Assembly: GCF_000006445.2 (NCBI RefSeq) | Contig: NC_006043.2 | Coordinates: 1 to 64,000, forward strand | Direction of reading: 5' to 3' | Source of the DNA: Debaryomyces hansenii CBS767 | Lineage: Eukaryota > Ascomycota > Pichiomycetes > Serinales > Debaryomycetaceae | Length of the DNA: 64,000 bases | Shown: positions 1-10,081 of the stretch, piece by piece | Layout: the number at the start of each line of letters is the position of its first letter | Numbering within the stretch: the first letter of the stretch is position 1 | Notes under the pieces: model-generated | What the model was told of the DNA's origin: nothing | The model's input: only the letters and a program-made list of their open reading frames with translations | Database searches by the model: none | Position numbers and translations under genes: made by a program

Positions 1-1740
1 ATACCTACTCTTTCGCATATCCCACTATACCGCCTATTAATATATCTATCCAATCCTCATCCCAACGCCATATAATATACATTTATAAACCTCTTTTATC
101 CATCTATATATATTACCTATCTACCCCATAAATTACACACTTCAACTTCTTCACAGCTTAAACTTCGCTATTATATCTCTACCATTTCAATTATCGGCTT
201 TAACATAAATCAAATCCAATATCATTCTCATATTTCACTCTCAATATCGCATTTTAATTACTCCATCTATATTATATTCTATTCTATTCTATATCTCATA
301 ATAACACCATAGCTCCAAACGCCATACGCCCTTTTCAATTCAAATCTCCATTAAATATACACTTCCATTTAACTTCTTCGCCGGCCAAATTTCAACCATC
401 CCAACGCCATATCATATACTAAACCCCTTTTATCCGCATTTCCATATATTTATATAATTCCATTAATTCTTACTTCAACCCATTCACCGCTTTAAACACT
501 AATTATCTCGCTATTATCATACAATTTCCAACTACGCGATCTAAATTAAATTCAATATCATTTTCCACAATTCACTTATTTTTCCAATAAACCTCTTCAT
601 ATTAATTAACTTATTTCACATTATATAGCCCATATTCCTCAATATTTCATTTCATTATACACCATACCTCCCTTTCAATCTCTTCATTCCAACCTTCAAA
701 CATAACTCAATGCGCCAACCTAACAACCCTCTAACATTAACTCGCCATTTATATTTACAAACTTCAACATATACTCACCTTTTCTATTACTCCTTCCCAT
801 TATTCTATTCTTAACCCATTCATACACTCAATTCAACCTTTTTCAACCCTTAAATTTAAACATCTCTCCATCTCCATCCCAACGGCCTATTCTTTCAATT
901 TCATTTATTTTTCAACACACCGCTAAATTCATTATAAACTTCATATTTTACTCCAACTTCTCCCATTTTTCAATTCCCCTTAATCCTCCCATATTCAACT
1001 CAATTCCACATCTTATCATTTTCCTTCTCTTACCTCATCTCAAATACTACTACTTCTGCTAACTCTACTTTCAACTCCAAATAAATAAATCTAATCTAAT
1101 AAACATCATTTTTCAATTTAAATTTCCTTTCTATAAATTAATCAGCCCCACCAATTCTTCTCCGGCCCTCTTACTTATATATAAACACTACCAATTCAAC
1201 ATTCCAATTTCATTACTCACAAACCTACTCCATCAAAATACATTATAATTCTTAACTATATATATCATATCACGCCAATTCATTAATTTAAACTATCCCT
1301 ACACCGCTAATATCACCAACCGCCTCACTTTATCTTCTCATTCTTCATATTCTATTTCCGCTCCTCATTCCAACCTCCCTAACTCAAACAAATTAATACT
1401 CCATTTTATTTACAATATCAACGCACTTTATCTAAATCTCCTCCATACCCGCTTACTACATCACCTCTCATTTCCCACCACTTATCATTATTCACGCCTC
1501 ATCCTTTTCCCATCGGCTATTTATTTCAGCTCCATAACAATAACATCAGCATAATTTCTACAATCCATAACGCTTAAATAACGCATACCAACTTATACCC
1601 CTTAACTTTAATATTCCATCCCGCTTCAACCTTATCCTTCTCCCCTTCTCCCCCCCTTCATACACCTCAATATTCTATAAACTATCGGCCACATATTAAT
1701 TTATACGACACCCATTCTATCGGAATATCATCCTCGCTTC
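1..1740. repeat. Chromosome-end G-depleted tract with degenerate repeats
   Basis: No gene is visible. By hand count the + strand has about 45 G in the first 1680 bases (about 2.7%), against roughly 30% C in the first line. All but one of these G lie in GC or GGC; the exception is the second G of 'cgcgat' near 540. G in other contexts returns from about 1705 and composition is normal by 1800. Parts are repeated: the block starting 'catcccaacgccat' at 58 recurs at 397, and matching text follows both copies for about 200 bases (for example 'tcgctattat' and 'aatatcatt'). A looser copy begins near 875. The G-rich strand is the minus strand, which is the orientation of a telomeric G-strand if the chromosome end lies to the left. 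Seen: composition and repeats. Inferred: telomere-proximal location. Confidence 0.7.
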
Positions 1741-2022
1741 ACTAAAACACGCCATCCACGACATTCTCGCACGATCGCCAACTTCTTATCATCACATGAC
1801 CAGCGTTATGAGCATTGCTATTTATGCCAACTTCTCTCCCCGATATACCACCCCATATACGCCTATCCGAAGAGGAAGCTACCCATTTCATCTACTAATA
1901 CTCTTCTCTACACTATGCTGCCCTTTTTCTGGCTCAAATAATTTTTTTTATATTTTCTATATATTTAACAATTTTCTGAGATTTTTCCAATAATATAATT
2001 ATCTATTCTTATATATTCCCGA

Positions 2023-5000
2023 CTAATCTTCATCCAGATAATCCAGCTCCAGATAATCCAGATCATCTACCACAGGATCATTCTTAGGGATCTTGGGCCC
2101 TTTCCGAGCAACGCTTTTAGGGGAATCTGACGGAGCAAAGAACCTTCCCAACGGCGATGCCTGCAAACTCTCCGTTATTCTTTGGCGGAGATGCTGGGGA
2201 GAAAGCAAGGACCGGCGCGGCGTCTCGGGAAACGAGGGAGGCGATCCTAAAGAGCGCGCGCTGGGAGGCTGCTTTGGCTGCTTTTGCACGCGCGTTGGGT
2301 GGGAAGACCCAGGAACGGCCAGGCTTTGCGTGCTCGATTGATAGATAAGGGGGTGCACCCGCCTGGCACTCAGATTCGGCGTTGGGGGACCCGATGGCAT
2401 GGCTCGAGGACTTGAGGGGCCTGAGGGGCCTGATGGGCTTTCTCTACGGAATAACCGTCCACTCGTTGCAGACAGATATAGATGGACGTCTTTGACTTTT
2501 AGGGTCCTGACTGGGGTGACAGGAGAAGCTAGGGCTGCACTTTCTTTTTCTCGTTTCTCCTCTGCCCGTTTTCGTTCCCTTTTCTCTCTCTTCTCTCTTT
2601 TCCTTATCTTTTCTTTCTCCTCTCTTTTTCTGATCTTTTCCTCTCTTTTCCTGATATCTTCCTCTCTTTTACTGATCCTTTCTTTCTCCTTCCTCTTCCT
2701 TTCCATTTTTCTCTCTTTTCTTTCCTTTTTTTCTCGACTATGGCGTTTTCTCGCTCCCAGAAGCACTTCTCGAGACACATGCGCATCATATAACGGCGCG
2801 CCTAGATATGCATCTTGCGGAGGTAAAGCAAACCCAGAAGATACAGGAGCGTGGTGGTAGGGAGGTGAGAAGGGAGGACGATAACCTGGGAGCTGGTGAA
2901 CATAAGGGGACGAAGCGTGGTTTGGGGAGAGGCTCGAATCGTTCCACGAAACAGACACTGGAGGGGCGTCGGGAGCTGAAACAGGGACTGAACGAGAAGG
3001 AGCTGGAGGTTCAGAAGGTGGAACAGCAGAAGGTTCAAGCGGAGGAACAGGCGTAGGATCAGAGCCTACAGCCCTATTATAATCTATGCGAGGAATTTCC
3101 ATAAGCATATCCGAAATAGAATCAACCTCGTCATCTGCATAAACAGGATTCCCGCCAATATCATCACGCAAGGGTTCAACTTCCTCAACCTCTTCATTGA
3201 CAGGGCTAGCCGGGTCAATTGAAACATCAGATGCCACGTCATCCACATCACCCGGCTCACCCTCCGGCTCAACAACCTCACCCTCGAAACCGATAAACTT
3301 CCGACGCAACCCCAGCCGATGCCAGACCTGGCCCAAATGACGGGACCGGAGCACATCGGCGGCGTTGACTGATGGCGGATAATTCGCAATCGTCCCGTAA
3401 TGCTCCGTGGACGTGGCCACCGAATGGCCCAGGGTCCGCGCAATGGTCTCGTAAACCAGACGGTACATGTCGAGATCTGCTGTCACGCTTTTGGTGTAAT
3501 GGAACTCGATGCACCGCTTGAGGATCTGGCGCACCTCACAGAACTTATACTCGCGCTGGTTATTCATGCCGTACGTGAACCAATACAGGACTCCTCTCCG
3601 GATCTTGTCCGGCAGCATCGCATCAAACTGGTACAACTTCTCACTGCTCTCCACACGCGACAGCTCCACGTACATCCGCCTGAAGACGAGCACATACCAC
3701 AAAAACAACGACGACAATTCAGGACCGATTTCCCGGATGATGGGGTCTTTCGAATTGGCCGACTTGTTATAGTTATAGCAAAACCCAAACGTGGGGCCAA
3801 GAAAGTACACACCCCGATACTCCTTGGACGTGCCCTCCACCGATAATCGGTCGATCTCAGTTGACCGTGCCGGCAAGCACAGGATATGGAGGAGCGTGAT
3901 GAGGATGAGCGACAAGTTGGTGTGTGCTTTCCGGAACAGGTCGATGTTGTTGTTATGGATCGAGAGCAATCGGTGCTTATATCGCGAATACAGCGGTACT
4001 CTCACGCACTCCGTAAACGAAACCATCCCGTCGCTGAGCCGAGCGTTGTCAACGGAGTAGTCCAATTCTTCACCATTCGACAAATCCTGGATGGTTTCCT
4101 GTGCAAGGTCGTACAACCGGCCGAATATCTTGCTGATCATATTCGTGTGGCCCACAACCACGTTGTCGCTGTTGAAGATGTCTCCCGTGGAAAAGTTGAG
4201 GCGAAAGAGATTACCCTCGCTTCGAGCCAACGATAGCCCGAGATATGTATAATGGGTGCGCACCTGGGCCAATATGCGGTACAGACCGGTGTCCACAACA
4301 GACGGATCCTCAGCGTCTCGAAGCGATACGCGGCGGGTGCGCGCCCGTTTGATGATATCCAACAAAACACACGTCTTGGCCACATAGCATATTCCGCTCA
4401 ACGACCGGCAATACTGCTTGGTCGGATACTTAGCCCCTAGGTACCCGAGGTACACCACAAACGCATTTTCGTTTGACGTATTTTGTTCTTCTTCTTCTTC
4501 GGCATTATTGTTGACGCCATAGACCGGATAGTACAAACTGGCCAAAGACTCAGCAGCTGTTTGCTGCTGCGAGGACGACATTGTTGTGTTCATGGCCTCC
4601 AAATACACCTCTGGGGTTTCATTGTTGTCGTCGCCGTCCTCATCCAAGATACCCGCGGCTATGGCATCACTCTCAATATCGATATCTGGCTGCTGCTGCT
4701 GCTCATCCCCCGCCACAGAAAGGTTTTCGTCGAACTCCTTTCTTATGCAGTGGTCCATGATCCAATGCACGAGCTGGTCGATGTCGCGAAGGGACGACTC
4801 GGTAAACGTCTGGTCCAAGATCCGCGTGCGCTCCTCGGCCGTGATGAACTGCGAGTAGCCTGTCAAATTGTGATAATCACGGGAATTGACCTCCAACACA
4901 ACTTCATCGTCTCTATACTTATCAAGCATCTCAGTGAGCGCCAAGGAGGCCGCAGGTTTGGGTCCATACATCAATACCATGTATACTAGCTCGGCCATGT

Positions 5001-5358
5001 ACTTGCTGTACTGCACGCACGTCAGGTATGTCTGGACTGCGCGGAAATACGTAGATGGGCGGCGGTTAAAGTTATTGGAGGCGCGCCCGGTGTTATTGGC
5101 GGCGCCTTTGAAAAGTCGCACCACTTCGAGTCCCGCAAGATTGACATGGTTGATGTTGGCGCTGAAAAGTGTCATGGCACCCACCAAGAGCTGGGCTATC
5201 TTTGGAACAAAATTGGCCTCCTTCATACCTTTGACCTGGATGTCCACTATTTCTCGGTCCACCTCCTGGAGAATCTTTTTCACCAACGGATGGTGCTGCA
5301 GGTCGGGCACAGTGGTTGTCCGCAGGTGGTTCTGGACGGTTGTCGCAGTCCCTGATAA

Positions 5359-5403
<45 letters not shown>

Positions 5404-6111
5404 AGGACCATCCCTGGCGCGGGCCTCCACATAGCCGTCGTCGGTGGGACAATAAACCTCAAAGTTGGCAGGCCGGAGACCATACCTCTGCGGGAACTTT
5501 TGGAACGCCATGGGTCGGATCGAGTCCCGTTGGATGCATGAGTGGCGACTCAACTCGCCATACCTTCTTCTGATGATGCCGCAGCCGCAGCCAAAACCAA
5601 AGTGGATGGGCACGGCCTGGAGCGGCATGCATTGTGGACTGAGCTTGCCGCGGGCGTGTTCGAGTCCTGGCTCACCCATCTCGCAACTGAGCACAAGCTT
5701 CAGACTGAGCTCGTCCTTGGCCCGCAGCAACTGCAAGGCCCCGCGGAACAGTGTCATCTTGCACATGATGGCCTGTGCGTACCTCTCAAATAAAAGCGAC
5801 CGGATGATATAGTTTTTCCGGGGGTCTCGGTGGAACACCACCACAAGTCCGATCTCCTTGTGGATGCCCAACCCTAGCTGGGGGTCAAAGTAGTAATCAC
5901 TGACATCATAGTTGATGGGTGTTTCGGACACATCACGGAGCTTGGTGTCTTTAGTCAGCCCGAATTCGTAGCTAAATTGCGCTGCGTACGTCTCCTCGTA
6001 TTCCTCATGCAGCATGTAATGTTCGTCTCGGGGTTCCTGGACCCCGTCATCACCGTACCGTTCGAAAAACTTCTCCATCGAGGGGAAGTTAGCATCATCA
6101 AGAACAGACAT
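2023..6111 (-). CDS. Telomere-linked protein with tyrosine-recombinase-like domain
   Basis: 1362 aa, ATG start, TAG stop. The first ~230 residues include a C-x-C-x12-H-x-C cluster (C175, C177, H190, C192), a possible zinc finger. A serine run at about 237-251 is coded by (GAC)14 on the + strand (5360-5402). Residues ~735-910 resemble a tyrosine-recombinase catalytic domain: R749 in 'LPARSTEI', K783 in 'YNYNKS', R884 in 'DMYRLVYETI', H896 in 'TLGHS' and Y905 in 'TEHYG'. This order is also seen in Crypton-type recombinases and, as I recall, upstream of the helicase in fungal telomere-linked RecQ proteins. Residues ~1018-1110 are proline-rich, 1121-1190 are a Lys/Arg/Glu helix, and the C-terminus is acidic. 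No helicase motifs are present. The gene is GC-rich and uses CTG freely, unlike its neighbours; four of the last 14 codons are CTG. Chromosome-end position supports the family call. The exact function is unknown. Confidence 0.6.
5360..5402. repeat. (GAC)14 trinucleotide microsatellite
   Basis: Fourteen GAC units on the + strand, read as TCG serine codons in the minus-strand gene. The run codes the polyserine linker between the putative zinc-finger region and the rest of the protein. It is likely to vary in length between strains. Confidence 0.9.
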
Positions 6112-6586
6112 GGTTTTGTGGTTTTTTTGTATTTTTGGGGGGGGGGGGGGGGAAATAAAAAGAAATAATAAAGTTGGGGAGGAAACATACTGGCTTTAAG
6201 AGGACTGGAAGTGCTGGATTGAATGGCTGGCTCGGCGCAGTCGTGCTGGTCCAGAATCCTGATCGGCTCAGACGCTGGCTCAGACGCTGGCTCAGTTTAT
6301 GGTGGTATCCGTTGACCACCATAAAAAAAAAAAGTTCACACCCAAAACGGTAACTTGCAGCGCGCCGCATCAACAGATGAATCCTTAGCTAGTCCAAGCT
6401 TAGCCATATCCAGCTCTTTTTACACCCTATACACAAAGGAACCCAGGTCCAGGCCCAGGCCCAGACCCATCACCGTAAACTACACCCTAGACACTTCCCA
6501 AAACGGCAATAAACCCCCATAAACCCATAAACCCTAGACACTCGACACGACACGCAAAAAAGCGTCCCTGTGTTGACTATGTAAAA
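6112..6586. other. Intergenic boundary with G-run, hairpin and short repeats
   Basis: This gap separates the GC-rich end gene from OYE. It holds a run of 16 G at 6137-6152. A 12-bp direct repeat (ggctcagacgct, two and a half copies) lies at about 6264-6295. A perfect 9-bp inverted repeat at 6298-6323 (tatggtggt, 8-nt loop) is followed by an A run. A 6-bp repeat related to cccagg lies at about 6443-6470. A 13-mer related to acaccctagacac appears three times (6422, 6482, 6529). No open frame of note. Confidence 0.7.
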
Positions 6587-7810
6587 TCATAAATCCTGCT
6601 GCTTATACGTTGGATAATCCACGTAACCGGCGATCGGATCTGGAAGATAGAAACTATCTCTTACATACTTGGTTAATGGCTTACCCAAGGCGAGTCTATC
6701 TGGTAAATCTGGGTTAGAAATAAAGTATCTACCATAAGCAATCAAAGTTTGGCCAACTTCAACTTCTCTTCTAACAGCTGCTGGGTCAGTAGCATATGCA
6801 CCCGCCTTCATTACAACACCTTTCCAAATTTTGTAAACAAATTCTGTGTCGAACTTTGCTGATTCGTCGTTTTCATTTATGTTAAAGTCAGTCATACGGG
6901 CCTGAACAAGATGAATGTAAGAAACTCTTTTACCTTGTTGAGCTCTCTTTTCAAGCTCGGCAAAAATGTAAGCGTACAAAGCAATTGCAGTCAAGTCATC
7001 GGAGCCTGACATACCACCAAATCTACCATACGGTGCGAATCTAACACCAACCTTATCGGCACCGACTGCTTCAACAACAGCATCAATACATTCAAGAGCA
7101 AATCTTGCACGGTTTTCAAGAGTTTGACTACCATATTCATCAGTTCTCAAGTTGGAGCTAATATCAAGGAATTGGTTCAACATGTAACTGTTTCCACAGT
7201 GAACTTCAACACCATCTGCACCAGCAGCAAGAGAATTCCTAGCAGCTTGAGCATAATCATTGACATACTGTTTAATTTCTGGAATAGTCATTGGTCTCAA
7301 TTCATTATTGACAGCAATTGCACCATCCTCAGCGATAACCCCTTCGCTAGTGATGCCTCTATCATCGGAGTAGACATCTGAAGCGGAGACAAATGGCTTA
7401 CCAATTTTTTTCAAGTTAGCTGGGTCAGATTGTCTACCCAATGACCACAATTGAAGATACACATATGAGTTATTGTCATGAACCCTCTTAAAAATCTTGG
7501 ACCATGCATCAATTTGTTCTTGGTTGTAGATACCTGGGGCAGTATCGTATCCACCTGCAGCTGCAGAAACAATGGTAGCTTCAGTTATAACAAGAGTTCC
7601 TGGCCTGGACGAACGTTGACCATAATACATACCCATTGCTTCTGGGTTTGGAATAGAGTTAATATGGTTACGGAATCTAGTCAAGGGAGCCAAAACCGCA
7701 CGGTGTTGCAAGTTCATATTACCAACTTTGATTGGTTTGAACAAAGAAGTATCAGCAAGTGATTTTGGCTTAAATTCAGTTGATAATTGATAGTTAAAAG
7801 ATTTAGTCAT
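6587..7810 (-). CDS. Old yellow enzyme-type NADPH dehydrogenase
   Basis: 407 aa, the usual length for yeast OYE flavoproteins. These FMN enzymes reduce activated C=C bonds of enals and enones with NADPH, probably in the cytosol. The barrel start reads 'APLTRFRN' with T44 at the FMN-contacting position. 'VEVHCGNSYMLNQFLD' carries H204 and N207, which bind the phenolic or carbonyl ligand, and Y209, the proton donor. The usual HGAN is HCGN here, but the key H and N are kept. 'RTDEYG' and 'ENRARFALE' are further family signatures. The CAT at 7808-7810 gives the ATG and no frame break is seen. It is divergent from the reductase at 8314 across a shared ~500-bp promoter. The natural substrate cannot be told from sequence. 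Confidence 0.93.
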   Translation of the reverse strand: MTKSFNYQLSTEFKPKSLADTSLFKPIKVGNMNLQHRAVLAPLTRFRNHINSIPNPEAMGMYYGQRSSRPGTLVITEATIVSAAAGGYDTAPGIYNQEQIDAWSKIFKRVHDNNSYVYLQLWSLGRQSDPANLKKIGKPFVSASDVYSDDRGITSEGVIAEDGAIAVNNELRPMTIPEIKQYVNDYAQAARNSLAAGADGVEVHCGNSYMLNQFLDISSNLRTDEYGSQTLENRARFALECIDAVVEAVGADKVGVRFAPYGRFGGMSGSDDLTAIALYAYIFAELEKRAQQGKRVSYIHLVQARMTDFNINENDESAKFDTEFVYKIWKGVVMKAGAYATDPAAVRREVEVGQTLIAYGRYFISNPDLPDRLALGKPLTKYVRDSFYLPDPIAGYVDYPTYKQQDL

Positions 7811-7947
7811 TATGTATTCTCGATAATTGTTATTTTTTGAATGATTGAGATTACAGACTATAGCACATCTTGTGAATTTATACTTCGTCCAACATCATAG
7901 ATATTGGATCTATATCTAAGCAGGCATTCATTTGTCTTTTCTTTTAT

Positions 7948-8060
7948 GGTGAAATTAATAATCAGTAATCTGTGTGATTATTAACCTCAAGTTAATCCTC
8001 TATATCTCTACCTTTTTTGCATTTAAGAATCCCGAATTTTGTGTCGTCGCATTTAAGACT
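7948..8060. repeat. Duplicated promoter segment, copy A
   Basis: About 110 bp beginning 'aaattaataat' and holding 'tctgtgtgattattaacct' and 'tatatctctacctttttt'. It matches 10950-11062 with few differences. This copy sits in the OYE/reductase divergent promoter and runs into the 30-bp array. Which copy is ancestral cannot be told. Confidence 0.8.
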
Positions 8061-8150
8061 CCCGAATTTTGTGTCGTCGCATTTAAGACTCCCGAATTTT
8101 GTGTCGTCGCATTTAAGACTCCCGAATTTTGTGTTGTCGCATTTAAGAAT
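8019..8150. repeat. 30-bp tandem repeat, 4.4 copies
   Basis: Four full units of 30 bp start at 8019, 8049, 8079 and 8109, then a partial unit from 8139. Each begins 'gcatttaaga' and ends 'gtgtcgtc' or 'gtgttgtc'; units differ by one or two bases. The array lies 210 bp upstream of the OYE start and 160 bp upstream of the reductase start, so it could act on both. The unit length is a multiple of three, which keeps false reading frames open through it. Confidence 0.95.
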
Positions 8151-8313
8151 ATCGCGCACTGAAAATATGTATGACCTGTATATACAATAGTATTACTATT
8201 GCTCATGAAGAAACGTATTAATAATCATTCTTCTTGACCAGAAATATTTATAGCAAAGATGATCTTCTCGTAGTAGCGGATTTAGTATTTGAAATTATAA
8301 TAAGTTGAACAAC

Positions 8314-9354
8314 ATGAGTACACAAACAGTATTTAGAATAAATAAGGGAACATCCTATGAAGACATCAGTGTTAACAAGGAAGAAATCCCAGTTCCTGCT
8401 GCGAACGAAGTATTAATCAAAGTGAAAGCTGTCTCTTTAAATTACAGAGATATTGCTATCTCAACTGGGGCATATCCTTTCCCAGTCAAGCGTGATGTTG
8501 TACCTTGTTCCGATGCATCAGGCGAGGTTGTGTCCTTTGGACATAATGTAAGGGGTTTTGAAGTTGGTGATAAGGTGGTTTCTAACTTTGATATTACTAA
8601 CCTTTACGGCCCTCAGCAGGATTGGGAAGGGGGATTAGGCGGGCCCATTGATGGTGTCTTGAGGGAATATGTCACTTTACCCTATGAGTCTGTTGTCAAA
8701 GCACCTTCCTCTCTGAAGCTTTCCTTTGAACTGTTGGCAAGTTTAGTCTGTACTGGAACAACTGCCTGGAATGCATTGTATGGTAATAACCAATTAAAGC
8801 CAGGCCAGATCGTTTTGTTACAAGGAACTGGAGGTGTCTCTATGACAGGATTATTATTAGCAAAGGCAGCTGGCGCAATCACTATTCTTACTTCATCTTC
8901 TGATGAAAAGCTTGAGAGAATCAAAGCGAAATATGGTGTGGATTACACAGTTAATTATAAAAAGTTTCCTAAATGGGGTGAGGCTGTTAACCAAATGATT
9001 GGTAAAAACAGAGTTGATTATATTTTTGAAAACGGAGGTTCTGGTAACATAGAACAATCTATTGAATGTATAGCATATGGGGGACAGATTGGAATTATCG
9101 GGTTTCTTAACGTGGCTAAACAATCAGAAATGCCTGACGCTGTTGCCTTGGCATTATCTAAAGGTTGCGTTATGAGAGGTATCGCAGTGGGTTCCAAGCA
9201 GCTTTTGGAAGAGTTGATGAGGTTTGTTAACTCTAAAGGGTTATCAATTCCGGTAGATAAATCTTTCAAATTTTCTAAACCTGAGGTTATTGAAGCTTAT
9301 AAGCATCTTCAAAGCGGAAGTCAAGTTGGAAAAGTATGCGTTACACTCGACTAG
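8314..9354 (+). CDS. Medium-chain NAD(P)H quinone oxidoreductase-like
   Basis: 346 aa from the ATG at 8314. The frame is open three codons further, but only from a TTG at 8305, so I chose the ATG. The protein belongs to the medium-chain dehydrogenase/reductase superfamily, in the branch without structural zinc. 'SLNYRDIAISTG', 'VVPCSDASGEVVSFG' and 'FEVGDKVV' mark the N-terminal fold. 'TTAWNALYG', 'LLQGTGGVSMTGLLLAKAAGA' and 'TSSSDEKLERIKAKYG' mark the Rossmann cofactor domain. The likely reaction is NADPH-dependent reduction of quinones, enones or aldehydes. Two in-frame CTG codons lie near residues 127 and 133; one falls where relatives usually have a polar residue. It shares its promoter with OYE, suggesting a joint role in handling reactive carbonyls (inference). 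Confidence 0.85.
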   Translation: MSTQTVFRINKGTSYEDISVNKEEIPVPAANEVLIKVKAVSLNYRDIAISTGAYPFPVKRDVVPCSDASGEVVSFGHNVRGFEVGDKVVSNFDITNLYGPQQDWEGGLGGPIDGVLREYVTLPYESVVKAPSSLKLSFELLASLVCTGTTAWNALYGNNQLKPGQIVLLQGTGGVSMTGLLLAKAAGAITILTSSSDEKLERIKAKYGVDYTVNYKKFPKWGEAVNQMIGKNRVDYIFENGGSGNIEQSIECIAYGGQIGIIGFLNVAKQSEMPDAVALALSKGCVMRGIAVGSKQLLEELMRFVNSKGLSIPVDKSFKFSKPEVIEAYKHLQSGSQVGKVCVTLD

Positions 9355-10081
9355 TTATATAATATCTGAACGTTGATGTACTCAAATATAAGATTTTGTT
9401 AGTGCTCTAAATAAAATTGTAGAAAACTTTACTTGCCAAGCAGACAAAGTGTTATCAACTGGAGTAAATCACTGAACTATTGGCGTAAAGGAGATTGATG
9501 TGTTGTTTGAGGACCTAGGGTACCTTGTATACGCGTCCGAATATACAAGTAGTATAAAGACCAAAATAATATCTCTGAGCTGATTTAACTGGTCATGATC
9601 GCTTTGAAATCGAATAACTTTGCACCACCTTTTACAAGTGACAAAATCGGATACCTCCTTGAATGAAACTACATTTAAAATTCAAAAAAGACCATAATTG
9701 GGAGAAAGGAGAAATTGTTTCACATATTGGAGATGGATCCCCTTTGAGAGATGTAGCATAACCCAAAACCAACGTGGAGAAAATACGTAACTCAATATCC
9801 TTCAAAGTTCGCAACGCCAATAGGTGGTCAATCTTGGCAACCATTTTCAGGTTCAGTTATAGGGTAAATAAATCATTTATAAATAAAACTGGACGTTTAT
9901 TTGATTCAACTGCTCAACATTTTGTTCTTTTTTACGTTTTTCTTTTTTATTCAAAAAGAACTATGATTTTATGCACCCCAAAAGTAAACAAAGCCATGAT
10001 GGCAGTTTTCATATGGATTTCTCGCGATTTCTTACAATTAAAGGGTATCAATTGCGATTGATGGTATTCATATACGTTTCC
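9355..10081. other. Gene-free interval
   Basis: About 730 bp between the reductase and the first kinase relic. Short open frames at 9632-9844 (-) and 9774-10061 (+) show no recognisable motif. Nothing else seen. Confidence 0.6.

Noticed and set aside
1796..1993. 65-codon frame next to the end tract
   Set aside because: Composition follows the flanking low-complexity DNA and no signal or domain is visible.
5093..5573. Several frames with poly-Asp, poly-Val, poly-Arg or poly-Thr runs
   Set aside because: All are other-frame readings of the (GAC)14 microsatellite inside the 1362-aa gene.
6511..6541. Interstitial plant-type telomere repeat (AAACCC units)
   Set aside because: Only three irregular AAACCC words occur, with different spacers. 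It is too short and mixed to call telomeric; reported instead as part of a 13-mer repeat.
8305..8313. Earlier start of the reductase at 8305
   Set aside because: The codon is TTG. The ATG at 8314 starts the conserved protein. The same applies to TTG starts at 27883, 48993 and 63927.
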